Assembly: GCA_958426775.1 (NCBI GenBank)
Contig: CATZZP010000013.1
Coordinates: 1-64,000 of the forward strand
Direction of reading: 5' to 3'
DNA: 64,000 bases
Source: an uncultured Bacillota bacterium
GTDB lineage: Bacteria > Bacillota > Clostridia > Lachnospirales > CAG-274
This document shows, piece by piece, positions 56,122 to 64,000 of this stretch. Position 1 is the first letter of the stretch. Each line of letters begins with the position of its first letter. A program made the translations under genes and the position numbers. The notes under the pieces are model-generated. The model saw nothing but the letters and a program-made list of their open reading frames with translations. It did not search any database and had not been told where the DNA came from.

Positions 56122-57423
56122 ATGGATAAAAAACGAATTGCTTTTACAACCTTGGGCTGTAAGGTCAATATGTACGATACAGAGGCTATGAGAGAGCTGT
56201 TTTTAAACAGAGGCTATACCGAGGTAAGCTTTGATGAGACAGCCGACTACTACCTTATTAATACCTGCTCTGTAACTAACCTTGGTGATAAAAAATCACG
56301 TCAGCTTATAAGGCGTGCCAAAAAGCTTAACCCCGATGCAGTTGTTATAGCGGCAGGCTGTTATGCACAGGTTGCACCCCAAGCAATAGCTAAGGTAGAG
56401 GGCATAAACATTATTACAGGCATAAAGGACAGAGCAAATATAGTTGATATTGCAGAAAGCTATACGGGCGGTATTTTAAACCTAGTAAGCGATATAAAAA
56501 CAGCAGTTGAATTTGAGCCGTTAAGCGTTACAAGGCTTGAGGGGCATACAAGAGCTTACCTTAAAATACAGGAGGGCTGTAACCGCTACTGTACCTATTG
56601 CATAATACCCTATGCAAGAGGACCTATACGCAGCCGTAAAAGTGCAGAGGTAATAGAAGAGGTTAAAAAACTTGCACAAAACGGCTTTAAGGAGGTAGTT
56701 TTAACAGGTATCCATGTAGCCAGCTACGGGCTTGATTTAAAAGAGGGCGTATATCTTGCAGATATAATAGAAAGGGTACATCAGGTAGATGGCATTGAAC
56801 GTATACGCTTCAGCTCCATGGAGCCTCTTGCCGTAACAGATGAGTTTATAGAAAGAATGAAGGCATTACCTAAGGTTTGTCCTCATTTCCATTTATCTCT
56901 GCAAAGCGGAGCGGACAACACTTTGCACAATATGGGCAGACGCTACACTGCACAGGAGTATTTTGAGGCGGCAGAGCGTATTTACAGAGCATATCCTAAG
57001 GGTGCAATAACTACCGATATAATAGTGGGCTTCCCCGGAGAAAGCGAAGAGGACTTTGCAGAGTCCATGGCATTTGCCGAAAAATGCGGACTTGCCAAGA
57101 TACACGTATTCCCATATTCGCCTAAGGACGGTACTCCCGCCGCTAAGCGAAAGGACCAGATACCCCCTGAGGTCAAGGCGGACAGGGCGGCAAGAATGGG
57201 CAGCCTTGGTGAAAGACTGCAAAGAGAGTTTATAACAAAAATGAAAGGTGAAAGGGTAAGGGTGCTTTTTGAGCGTGAGGTTGAAAAGGATATATATGAG
57301 GGCTACACCGACAATTATATTAAGGTGCTGACAAGGTCCTGCGAAAATCTGCACAATCAGATACTAACCGTAAAACTAACAGATGTTTCAAAGGCTGAGC
57401 CTGCTCTCATAGGCGAGCTTTAA
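56122..57423 (+). CDS. mtaB: tRNA t6A37 methylthiotransferase MtaB
   Basis: 433 residues. It makes ms2t6A37 in tRNA by radical SAM chemistry. The N-terminal MTTase domain has Cys in TLGCKVNMYDTEAM, NTCSVTN and AAGCYAQ for the auxiliary cluster. The radical SAM cluster is EGCNRYCTYCIIPYARG. A TRAM-like end follows (~370-430). KVNMYDTEA favours MtaB over MiaB. Confidence 0.92.
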   Translation: MDKKRIAFTTLGCKVNMYDTEAMRELFLNRGYTEVSFDETADYYLINTCSVTNLGDKKSRQLIRRAKKLNPDAVVIAAGCYAQVAPQAIAKVEGINIITGIKDRANIVDIAESYTGGILNLVSDIKTAVEFEPLSVTRLEGHTRAYLKIQEGCNRYCTYCIIPYARGPIRSRKSAEVIEEVKKLAQNGFKEVVLTGIHVASYGLDLKEGVYLADIIERVHQVDGIERIRFSSMEPLAVTDEFIERMKALPKVCPHFHLSLQSGADNTLHNMGRRYTAQEYFEAAERIYRAYPKGAITTDIIVGFPGESEEDFAESMAFAEKCGLAKIHVFPYSPKDGTPAAKRKDQIPPEVKADRAARMGSLGERLQREFITKMKGERVRVLFEREVEKDIYEGYTDNYIKVLTRSCENLHNQILTVKLTDVSKAEPALIGEL

Positions 57424-57475
57424 TGAATAAAATTCATTGTTTTATGTAAAAATAAAACAAAAAGGATATTTTATA

Positions 57476-58294
57476 ATGAGCTTAATAAAAAAATACGGAT
57501 ATTTAATAGTAGGTATTATACTTATGTCCCTTGCGGTAGATTGCTTTTTTGAGCCGTTTTCCATAATCTTAGGGGGAGCAACGGGTATTGCAATTATTGC
57601 AGAGAGCCTTTGGGGCATTCCCCTCTGGCTTACTAACCTTGCAGTCAATATTCCGCTTTTTTTACTTGCATACTTTGTTTTTGACAAAGCCTTTGTACTA
57701 AGGTCAGGAATGTGTACACTGCTTTTATCTTTTTTTCTGCTTATATTTGAAAAAATACCGCCTATAGAAAATGACTATGTAACAGCTGTTATTTTCGGAG
57801 GTATTATTTACGGTATAGGCATAGGACTTGTGCTGAAAACAGCCTCTACTACAGGAGGCAGTGACCTTGCGGCAGGCATAATAAACAAATTAAAGCCCGA
57901 CTTAAATCTTTCCTATATTATGATGTGTATAGATGTAGCCATTATTGCCTTAGGCTTTACGGTATTCGGTGCTGTACGTGCCATGTACGGCATAATTGCG
58001 GTAGTTATTATGACTAAGGCGGTTGACTTTGTGTTGGAGGGTCTTAATTTTGCCAAGGCGGCCTTTATTGTATGTGACGACGGCAAAAGGCTGGGTACTG
58101 CCATTATGTACGGTATTAACAGAGGCGTTACGGTATTGCCTGCGGGAGGTATGTACTCAGGCAAGGACAAGCAGGTGCTTATGGTAGCCGCCTCACGTAA
58201 GGAGATAGTAGCTCTTAAGCAGATTACGGCACAGACAGAGCCTACTGCCTTTATGTTTGTGACAGATATAAGAGAAGTGTTAGGAAAGTTTTAA
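57476..58294 (+). CDS. YitT family membrane protein with DUF2179 domain
   Basis: About 272 residues from ATG 57476, after AAAGGATA. Five or six membrane helices (YLIVGIILMSLAVDCFF, ITLGGATGIAIIAESL-like, FIYGIGIGLVLKTASTTGGSD) are followed by a cytosolic DUF2179 (VLPAGGMYSGKDKQVLMVAASRKEIVALKQI). Possible transporter; function uncertain. It lies 52 bp from mtaB. Confidence 0.85.
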   Translation: MSLIKKYGYLIVGIILMSLAVDCFFEPFSIILGGATGIAIIAESLWGIPLWLTNLAVNIPLFLLAYFVFDKAFVLRSGMCTLLLSFFLLIFEKIPPIENDYVTAVIFGGIIYGIGIGLVLKTASTTGGSDLAAGIINKLKPDLNLSYIMMCIDVAIIALGFTVFGAVRAMYGIIAVVIMTKAVDFVLEGLNFAKAAFIVCDDGKRLGTAIMYGINRGVTVLPAGGMYSGKDKQVLMVAASRKEIVALKQITAQTEPTAFMFVTDIREVLGKF

Positions 58295-58709
58295 CAAAGG
58301 GCAAAGCGTTATATCTCCTTGCTTATAAGCCCTATAGGCAAAATCGCTGTATAATGTAAAATATACCCCAAAAGTCTTACCTTAAATTTACATTTATAGT
58401 ATTTTTAAATATTTCTATCCGTATTTTAAACAAAAAAATAAGGAATAGCTTTAGTATTGTTGTGAAAGTTGACACAAATAAAATATGATTGTACGATTTA
58501 GCTTGAAATTATCTATTTTGCAAGCACTATTTTGCATAATTCCACGTGTTTTTGTTAATTCTAACCCACCAATTTAAGAATTTGGGCAATTTGTACAAAT
58601 TATTCGGCTTTTATTTGTAAAATAAAGATATGGAGAGTTTTTGCAAAATACGGTATTATAATTATAAATCAAGGGCATTGCGGCCCGCTAATTGCAAGGA
58701 GGAATTTAA
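58295..58709 (+). other. 415-bp AT-rich intergenic region before the sugar ATPase gene
   Basis: It contains a candidate promoter, TTGACA (58469-58474), 17-bp spacer, TACGAT (58492-58497), leaving a ~210-nt leader. TATAAT at 58655-58660 may mark a second start closer to the gene, but no -35 stands out. No open frame, strong hairpin or known riboswitch was seen. Confidence 0.45.
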
Positions 58710-59822
58710 ATGGCAGAATTGAAATTAAAAAATATCGTTAAGAAATATCCTAACGGCTTTATAGCAGTTAAGAACTTTAGTCTTGATATTGATGATAAGG
58801 AATTTATCATCTTCGTAGGTCCTTCAGGTTGCGGTAAGTCTACCACACTTAGAATGATTGCAGGTCTTGAGGATATTTCTTCAGGTGAGCTTTACATCGG
58901 CGATAAGCTTATGAACAACGTATCACCTAAGGATAGAGATATTGCAATGGTATTCCAGAACTACGCTCTTTACCCACATATGACATTATATGATAACATG
59001 GCATTCGGTCTTAAGCTCCGTAAGGTTCCTAAGGACGAAATTAACAGAAGAGTACATGAAGCAGCTAAAATTCTTGAAATCGAGCAGTTACTTGACAGAA
59101 AGCCAAGTGCTATCTCAGGTGGTCAGCGTCAGCGTGTTGCCATGGGTCGTGCTATTGTTCGTAACCCTAAGGTATTCCTTATGGACGAGCCTCTTTCAAA
59201 CCTTGATGCTAAGCTGAGAGTACAGATGAGAAGCGAGATTTCTAAGCTTCACCACAAATTACAGACAACTTTCATTTACGTTACACATGACCAGACAGAG
59301 GCTATGACACTCGGTACACGTATCGTAGTTCTTAAGGACGGTATTATCCAGCAGGTAGATACACCTCAGAACCTTTACAACAAGCCATGCAACCTTTTCG
59401 TAGCAGGCTTCATCGGTTCACCTCAGATGAACTTTATCGAAGCTAAGGTTGTTCAGGTTGGTGCTGACGTACTTGTAAGCTTTGGTGAATACAGAGTTAA
59501 GCTTCCTGAGTATAAAACAAGAGCTCTTATTGACGGTGGTTATGTTGATAAGGACGTTATCCTCGGTATCAGACCTGAGGATATTCATGAGGAAGAGCTT
59601 TTCCTCAGCACATCTCCTGAGAGCATCGTAGATGCACAGGTTGAGGTTACAGAGCTTCTCGGTGCTGAAACTAACCTTTACCTTCAGATTGCAGGTCAGA
59701 ACATTACAGCCAGAGTTGATTCTCGTTTCACAGCTAAGATTGGTGACATCGTTAAGGTTGCATTTGACGTTAACAAAATGCACATCTTCGATAAGGAATC
59801 AGAGCTTGTTATCTGTAACTAA
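58710..59822 (+). CDS. Sugar ABC transporter ATPase (MsmX/UgpC type)
   Basis: 370 residues. Walker A GPSGCGKSTTLRMIAGLE, signature AISGGQRQRVAMGRA, Walker B VFLMDEPLSNLDAK and the switch His in YVTHDQTEAMTLG. The C-terminal MalK-like OB regulatory domain includes LGIRPEDIHEE. No permease or binding protein is nearby, so it probably powers several sugar importers, as MsmX does. Codon use is unlike the neighbours: CGT, AAC, GAC and GGT are frequent, a sign of high expression. GGAGG precedes ATG. Confidence 0.9.
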   Translation: MAELKLKNIVKKYPNGFIAVKNFSLDIDDKEFIIFVGPSGCGKSTTLRMIAGLEDISSGELYIGDKLMNNVSPKDRDIAMVFQNYALYPHMTLYDNMAFGLKLRKVPKDEINRRVHEAAKILEIEQLLDRKPSAISGGQRQRVAMGRAIVRNPKVFLMDEPLSNLDAKLRVQMRSEISKLHHKLQTTFIYVTHDQTEAMTLGTRIVVLKDGIIQQVDTPQNLYNKPCNLFVAGFIGSPQMNFIEAKVVQVGADVLVSFGEYRVKLPEYKTRALIDGGYVDKDVILGIRPEDIHEEELFLSTSPESIVDAQVEVTELLGAETNLYLQIAGQNITARVDSRFTAKIGDIVKVAFDVNKMHIFDKESELVICN

Positions 59823-59849
59823 TATTAGCTACATAAATGGCTTATTCAT

Positions 59850-59878
59850 ACCGCTTCCTTCGGGAAGCGGTGTTTTTT
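59850..59878 (+). terminator. Terminator of the sugar ATPase gene
   Basis: ACCGCTTCC-TTCG-GGAAGCGGT with a stable TTCG loop, followed by GTTTTTTT. Confidence 0.93.
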
Positions 59879-59916
59879 TGTCAGCTCTTATAACAAATGC
59901 TGAGTTTTTTATATAA

Positions 59917-59951
59917 ATATGCCCTCTGTCAATCAGACAAAGGGCATATTT
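59917..59951 (-). terminator. Terminator of the ribbon-helix-helix gene
   Basis: AATATGCCCT...AGGGCATATT with inner GTC/GAC pairs, placed just downstream of the minus-strand gene at 59965. Confidence 0.75.
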
Positions 59952-59964
59952 ATTGTTTGTGCTT

Positions 59965-60165
59965 TTATTTACGAGCAGGCTTAACATTTACCGCAGGGTT
60001 TATATCCCCCTCAATAGCTCCGTTTGTTTCCTCAAAGGACTTAATGCTTTCTCTGATTAAAACCAGTATATGACTGTTGACACTTCTGCCCTCATAATCA
60101 GCAACATAGCCGATTTTCTTTAACATTTCCTCTTCAATTCGAATTGAAACACTTTTAATAGCCAT
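59965..60165 (-). CDS. Ribbon-helix-helix (Arc/CopG-like) DNA-binding protein
   Basis: 66 residues. SVSIRIEEEMLKKIGYVADYEGRSVNSHILVLIRESIKSFE fits an RHH: a beta strand with alternating residues, then two helices and the GRSVNSHI turn. The tail is short and basic. It probably represses itself or the divergent SLOG gene at 60271. No toxin partner is recognised. Confidence 0.7.
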   Translation of the reverse strand: MAIKSVSIRIEEEMLKKIGYVADYEGRSVNSHILVLIRESIKSFEETNGAIEGDINPAVNVKPARK

Positions 60166-60270
60166 ACAATCACTCCATAATAAATATATTATATGTTTAT
60201 TTTATTAGAAATATGTGGTACAATGTTTCATATGAACATATAGTATATCCAAAATATTTAAGGTGAGCTT

Positions 60271-60782
60271 ATGTATGAGAAAAATTTAAAAGCAAATACT
60301 TGTTGTTTTTTGGTCACAGAAAAACTAATACTACCCCTGAATTAAAAAACAAAATACGGCAAAGTGTTGAAAATTTGATTATTAACCGAGATGTAAGTAT
60401 TTTTCTTTTTGGAAGTAAAAGCGAATTTGATGAATTATGTTATGAAGTAATAACAGAAACAAAAGAGAAATATCCTTATATTGTCAGAGTATGTGTCAGG
60501 GCAGAATATCCTTATATTGACATTGATTATAAAAATTACATTTTGCAAAGATATGAATATACATATTTTCCACCCCAAATTTTAAATGCAGGTAAAGCTG
60601 CTTATATTAAACGAAATTACGAAATGATTGATAAAAGTAGTTATAGTGTAATTTACTACAATAAAAGCTATGTACCTAAAACACACAATAACCATTTAAT
60701 AAACTATAAGCCAAAAAGCGGAACAGGTCTTGCATACGAATATGCTAAAAGAAAAGGTCTACACATAATAAATCTATTTTGA
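60271..60782 (+). pseudogene. SLOG-family (DUF1273-like) protein, frameshifted in its N-terminus
   Basis: ATG at 60271 follows AAGGTGAG and opens MYEKNLKANTCCF, then the frame fails after TGTTGTTTTTTGG. The next frame (from 60300) continues FFGHRKTNTTPELKNKI..., typical of SLOG proteins, which usually start CCFFGHR. One more T in the T6 run at 60306-60311 would join the two. The rest (FGSKSEFDELCYEVI, SGTGLAYEYAKRKGLHIIN) is intact, so decay is recent, or the run is phase-variable or a read error. SLOG proteins bind nucleotide-derived ligands; role unknown here. AT-rich. Confidence 0.65.
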
Positions 60783-60895
60783 TATTTATAAAAAACGAAT
60801 GGCTTACCAAAAAAGTTATTTATAAACACAAAGTGTAGCAAAAAACTTTTAACCGTCAGCCGTAATTAAATACATAATAATCTTTCCCCAAAACA

Positions 60896-60925
60896 AAAAG
60901 CCCTGAGATAATCTCAGAGCCTTTT
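60896..60925. terminator. Terminator of trmB
   Basis: AAAAGCCCTGAGAT/ATCTCAGAGCCTTTT, a 14-bp stem with one wobble; followed by TTTTTG on the minus strand. Confidence 0.85.
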
Positions 60926-60927
60926 GT

Positions 60928-61617
60928 TTATTCCTCATCTTCCTTTTTCTTTTTATCCTCTATTACAGGCATTTTATTATAATATGCCTCTAACCTGTAA
61001 ATAGGCATACCCTTGCCGGAGAACTTTTCCTCATACTCTGTCATTACATTACCCTCAAAATCGGAGTTATGTAAATCAAGTGATATATTGTGTAATCTCC
61101 AGCCCTTATCGGCAATTTCATTTAAGCTGAACTCAAACAAAATCTGATTATCGGTTTTCATAAAAATCTCTCCGCCCTTATCGGCAAAAAGTCTTTCATA
61201 TAAATTAAGGAAGTTTTTATGGGTTAAACGACGCTTTGCCCACTTTTTCTTTCTGTGCCAGGGGTCACAAAAGTTAATATACAGCCTGTCGATTTCCTTA
61301 GGCTCAAAAAGCTCCTCAAGATTTGCCACATCACCGCAGATAAAGGCAATATTATCCTCTACCTCTGCTAAACGGCTCTTTTTAAGGGCAGACACAATAA
61401 TCTGCTCCTCTCTTTCAACACCTATATAGTTAATATCAGGGTTAAGCTTGCTCATCTGTGACAAAAACTGTCCCTTTCCGCAGCCTATTTCAATATGGAT
61501 AGGGTTTTCGTTTCCGAAGTACTCTCTCCACTTACCCTTGTTTTCAGCAGGCTTTGATATTATAGCCTTGTTTGAGCCAAGCTCACTTTCTGCCCAAGCC
61601 TTTTTTCTTATACGCAT
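60928..61617 (-). CDS. trmB: tRNA (guanine-N7-)-methyltransferase
   Basis: 229 residues. It methylates G46 of tRNA. SAM motif HIEIGCGKGQFLSQM, YIGVEREEQIIVSALKK, and the signature INFCDPWHRKKKWAKRRLTH are diagnostic. The C-terminus is a charged Lys/Glu tail. Confidence 0.95.
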   Translation of the reverse strand: MRIRKKAWAESELGSNKAIISKPAENKGKWREYFGNENPIHIEIGCGKGQFLSQMSKLNPDINYIGVEREEQIIVSALKKSRLAEVEDNIAFICGDVANLEELFEPKEIDRLYINFCDPWHRKKKWAKRRLTHKNFLNLYERLFADKGGEIFMKTDNQILFEFSLNEIADKGWRLHNISLDLHNSDFEGNVMTEYEEKFSGKGMPIYRLEAYYNKMPVIEDKKKKEDEE

Positions 61618-61636
61618 TTTTATTTCCTTTCATAAT

Positions 61637-62464
61637 TTACTCCATAGTAGTAATTAAATAGCACATATCGCCCTTTTCGGGTTTAGTCCCCTTAACGCTT
61701 TTAAGCTGATTAAAGCCCTGTATCTCTGCCTCAAGTCTGTAGCTGTTATCATACTCCCAGGGTACGCCAAGCAATAATTCACCCTTATTGTTGCCTAAAA
61801 TAAGGTGGTGATAATGTCGGCAGGCATAAAGCACCAGGGGATTGTTTATATATCTCCACAACGAGCCCATACCTGCCAAATCTTTTAAATTAATTTTTAT
61901 CCACTTCCCCTCACATTCAGGAAAGGGCTTTATTTCTTCCTTTTGCTTAAACATCTCCTCACAGCTCTTATCAGCCATGGAAGCGTATTCTTTAAGCTCC
62001 CTTATATCCTCGTTAAGCTTCCAGACAATGGACTTAAAAGCCTCCTTGGTTTCCGCCTTATCCTCTTTGGTAACCTCATTATCCGAAGCTTCTCTGCTCT
62101 CGTTTTGATTATCAGCCTCTGTTTTTTCAGGCTCCTTCATCATAAAGCAATTTTGCCAAGGGTACTCTCCCTTAATATAGCCTATTGCACCTACCTCTAA
62201 AGCCTCTGATATTACGGCAACTGCCCTTATTTCCTCAGGCTTTTCCGCCTTAACATCACATCTAAGGCTGCAGCTGCCGCTTTTATCAACCTCAAGGGGC
62301 TTAGGCAACAGCAAAAAGCTGTCCTCCCAAAGCAAATAGGGCTTGTATAGCTTGTCTGTATCTATCCCCTGTAATTTCAGGGTAAGTCGGCAAAGGTCCT
62401 TGCCGTACTCCAGTATTGCCCTGCCCTTGCTCATTAAAATAGGTATTCTGTTATATGTAGTCAT
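61637..62464 (-). CDS. Unknown conserved Clostridia-type protein
   Basis: 275 residues. The N-terminal part (RIPILMSKGRAILEYGKDLCRLTLKLQGID) and the C-terminal part (LYACRHYHHLILGNNKGELLLGVPWEYDNSYRLEAEIQGF) look like two conserved ends joined by a charged, variable middle (~110-165, EKTEADNQNESREASDNE). The C-terminal LGVPWEYD...GF resembles proteins common in Lachnospiraceae and relatives. Function not known. It lies 19 bp from trmB, so it is probably co-transcribed. Confidence 0.5.
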   Translation of the reverse strand: MTTYNRIPILMSKGRAILEYGKDLCRLTLKLQGIDTDKLYKPYLLWEDSFLLLPKPLEVDKSGSCSLRCDVKAEKPEEIRAVAVISEALEVGAIGYIKGEYPWQNCFMMKEPEKTEADNQNESREASDNEVTKEDKAETKEAFKSIVWKLNEDIRELKEYASMADKSCEEMFKQKEEIKPFPECEGKWIKINLKDLAGMGSLWRYINNPLVLYACRHYHHLILGNNKGELLLGVPWEYDNSYRLEAEIQGFNQLKSVKGTKPEKGDMCYLITTME

Positions 62465-62514
62465 AAGTCTACTCCTTTTTTTAGTAATATCTTATGACAT
62501 AACAGTGCCTTTAA

Positions 62515-63384
62515 TTACTTGTTTATTGCATCTGAGAGCATTGCAAAGTCCTTTAAGGTAAGGGTTTCACCCCTGACACGCTCATCAAAGCCGTTTGAGG
62601 TAAGCAGTTGTGCAATTTCCTCCTTGGTTAATGACCACTCCCCGCTGTTATAAATACAGTTTAAAAGAGTTTTTCGTCTTTGGGAAAAGGCTGTTTTAAT
62701 CAGCTTAAACATAAGCTCATCGTCCTTAGCCTTTACGGGAGCTTCCTTATAAGGAGTAAGCCTGATTACCGCCGAATCTACATTAGGACGGGGCATAAAG
62801 CAATTTTGCGGTACATTTGCCACCAGATAAGGCTCACAATAATATTGTGTTGCAAGGGATAATGCACCATAGTCCTTTGTAGAGGGAGTCGCCTGCATAC
62901 GCAGAGCAACCTCTTTTTGTATCATCACGGTTATGCTTTCAACAGGCATTCTTTTTTCCAGAATACCCATAATTATAGGTGTTGTAATATAGTAGGGCAG
63001 GTTAGCCACAAGCTTTAGGGGCTTACCGCCGTTAGCCTCTGCAATTTCCCCTATATCAACCTTTAAAATATCGTTATTGATAATTTCTATATTGTTAAAG
63101 TCCGACAAAACCTCCTGCAGCACAGGAATAAGCGTTTTATCAATCTCAACAGCAATAACCTTTTTGGCTTTTCTTGCAAGTGCCTGTGTCAGTGTACCTA
63201 TACCGGGACCAACCTCCAAAACAGTATCCTCGCTTGTAATTTCCGCCGCCTCAATAATCTTATTAAGGACTCTTTCGTCAATTAAAAAGTTCTGTCCGAA
63301 ATTCTTTTTAAAAGCAAAGTCATAGCGATTTATAATTTCCTTTGTTTTAGCCGCAAGACTAATATTATTCTCTATAGCAATCAA
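62515..63384 (-). CDS. rsmA: 16S rRNA dimethyladenosine transferase KsgA
   Basis: 289 residues. It dimethylates two adjacent adenines near the 3' end of 16S rRNA. Seen: FGQNFLIDERVLNKII, VLEVGPGIGTLTQALARKA, and NLPYYITTPIIM (the catalytic NLPY). Its ATG overlaps the alaS stop (ATGA), indicating coupling. Confidence 0.95.
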   Translation of the reverse strand: MIAIENNISLAAKTKEIINRYDFAFKKNFGQNFLIDERVLNKIIEAAEITSEDTVLEVGPGIGTLTQALARKAKKVIAVEIDKTLIPVLQEVLSDFNNIEIINNDILKVDIGEIAEANGGKPLKLVANLPYYITTPIIMGILEKRMPVESITVMIQKEVALRMQATPSTKDYGALSLATQYYCEPYLVANVPQNCFMPRPNVDSAVIRLTPYKEAPVKAKDDELMFKLIKTAFSQRRKTLLNCIYNSGEWSLTKEEIAQLLTSNGFDERVRGETLTLKDFAMLSDAINK

Positions 63385-64000
63385 CCTCCGAGTGTGCTTA
63401 AAACAAGAGCCTTTGCAGTGCTTAATGCCTCACCTATTTTAGAAGCGTCCTTACCGCCTGCCTGTGCCATATTAGGACGACCGCCGCCGCCGCCGCCGCA
63501 AACTGTAGCCGCAGCCTTAACAATATCTCCTGCCTTAGCACCCTTCTTAACAGCATCGTCACTGCACATTGTTACAAGACTTACCTTGTCGCCCTCACCG
63601 CTTGCAAGAAGAATGATACAGCTGTTAAACTTGTCCTTAATTCTGTCGCCCAAGCTTCTTAAGCCGTTCATATCAAGACCCTTAACCTCAGCAAATACAA
63701 GCTTAATGCCCTCAATTTCTTCAGCAGAGTTAATTATATCATCTACAACGCCGCCGCTGAGCTTAGCCTTAAGGCTCTCAATCTCTCTTGCCATAGCCTT
63801 GTTTTCCTCAAGTAAGCTCTCAATACGCTTGCGGATATTATTAGGTGTTGTTTTAAGCATATTCATAGCCTCATTAAAAATGTAGCCCTTTTCCTCATAG
63901 TAGTTTAACACACCAAAGCCTGTTAAAGCCTCAATACGCCTTACACCTGCGGAAACGCCGCTTTCGCTTACTATCTTAAAGGATCCTGCCTGTGCAGTAT
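63381..64000 (-). CDS. alaS: Alanyl-tRNA synthetase, C-terminal part (runs off the right edge)
   Basis: The frame is open to the edge. The visible ~205 residues include KIVSESGVSAGVRRIEALTG, the end of the editing domain. A coiled linker follows (NNIRKRIESLLEENKAMAREIESLKAKL) and then the DHHA1 C-Ala domain with a glycine-rich CGGGGGGRPNMAQAGGKD. The catalytic domain lies outside the window. Confidence 0.95.
   Translation of the reverse strand, partial: TAQAGSFKIVSESGVSAGVRRIEALTGFGVLNYYEEKGYIFNEAMNMLKTTPNNIRKRIESLLEENKAMAREIESLKAKLSGGVVDDIINSAEEIEGIKLVFAEVKGLDMNGLRSLGDRIKDKFNSCIILLASGEGDKVSLVTMCSDDAVKKGAKAGDIVKAAATVCGGGGGGRPNMAQAGGKDASKIGEALSTAKALVLSTLGG

Noticed and set aside
63394..63885. 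163-codon + strand frame over alaS
   Set aside because: Shadow of the alaS coding strand; low-complexity translation and no ribosome site.

Overview
The window is a chromosome segment of a low-GC anaerobic Firmicute, almost certainly a Clostridia gut commensal. Evidence: AGGAGG-type ribosome sites before nearly every gene, TTGACA/TATAAT promoters, an L27 N-terminal extension next to its Prp protease, secA-prfB linkage, a YitT protein and NlpC/P60 wall hydrolases. No rRNA or tRNA gene was found. The family is uncertain; the broken Cas13d resembles the Eubacterium siraeum/Ruminococcus type.

Layout. 1-10.4 kb: end of a surface-polysaccharide cluster (Wzt-like transporter C-terminus, methyltransferase, kinase-like/RgpF/HAD megaprotein, LtaS-like polymer transferase, GT2 glycosyltransferase). 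10.5-15.5 kb: nadB-nadC-proC (no nadA), then a GGDEF protein. 15.5-19.6 kb: OGG-type glycosylase, DUF6062 protein, a membrane protein, a probable free-standing C-rich small RNA, a PNPOx-like protein and a methyltransferase. 19.6-23.3 kb: prfB, whose programmed +1 frameshift uses UAA, and secA.

23.6-41.3 kb is an accessory island between the core blocks secA/prfB and yhbY/obg. Its first part (23.6-37.1 kb) is a compact contractile phage-like element: scaffold, capsid, connectors, sheath, tube, a tail chaperone with a -1 frameshift, LysM protein, lysin-hub fusion, baseplate, terminase, an orphan protein and portal. The module order is permuted, every gene is open, and no recognisable tape measure, integrase, repressor, lysis gene or tail fibre is present. 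The second part (37.1-41.0 kb) is a small CRISPR-like repeat cluster, a Cas13d gene broken by single-base frameshifts but retaining both HEPN motifs, a HicB-like gene in the same operon under a consensus promoter with a 15-bp palindrome, and a divergent hicA. A 246-bp multi-hairpin insertion flanked by 26-bp direct repeats ends the island.

41.6-45.4 kb: the rplU-prp-rpmA-obg-yhbY ribosome operon, a HAD phosphatase and tadA. 45.5-59.9 kb: a DivIVA-like repeat protein, luxS and ftsH, secreted SH3/NlpC and LRR/copper-amine-oxidase-N proteins, cca, an SDR, a His-rich-tailed protein, mtaB, YitT and an MsmX-type sugar ATPase. 60-64 kb: a ribbon-helix-helix protein, a frameshifted SLOG protein, then trmB, an unknown gene, rsmA and the 3' part of alaS.

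Functional calls rest on motif recognition and remembered family features; no database search was run.
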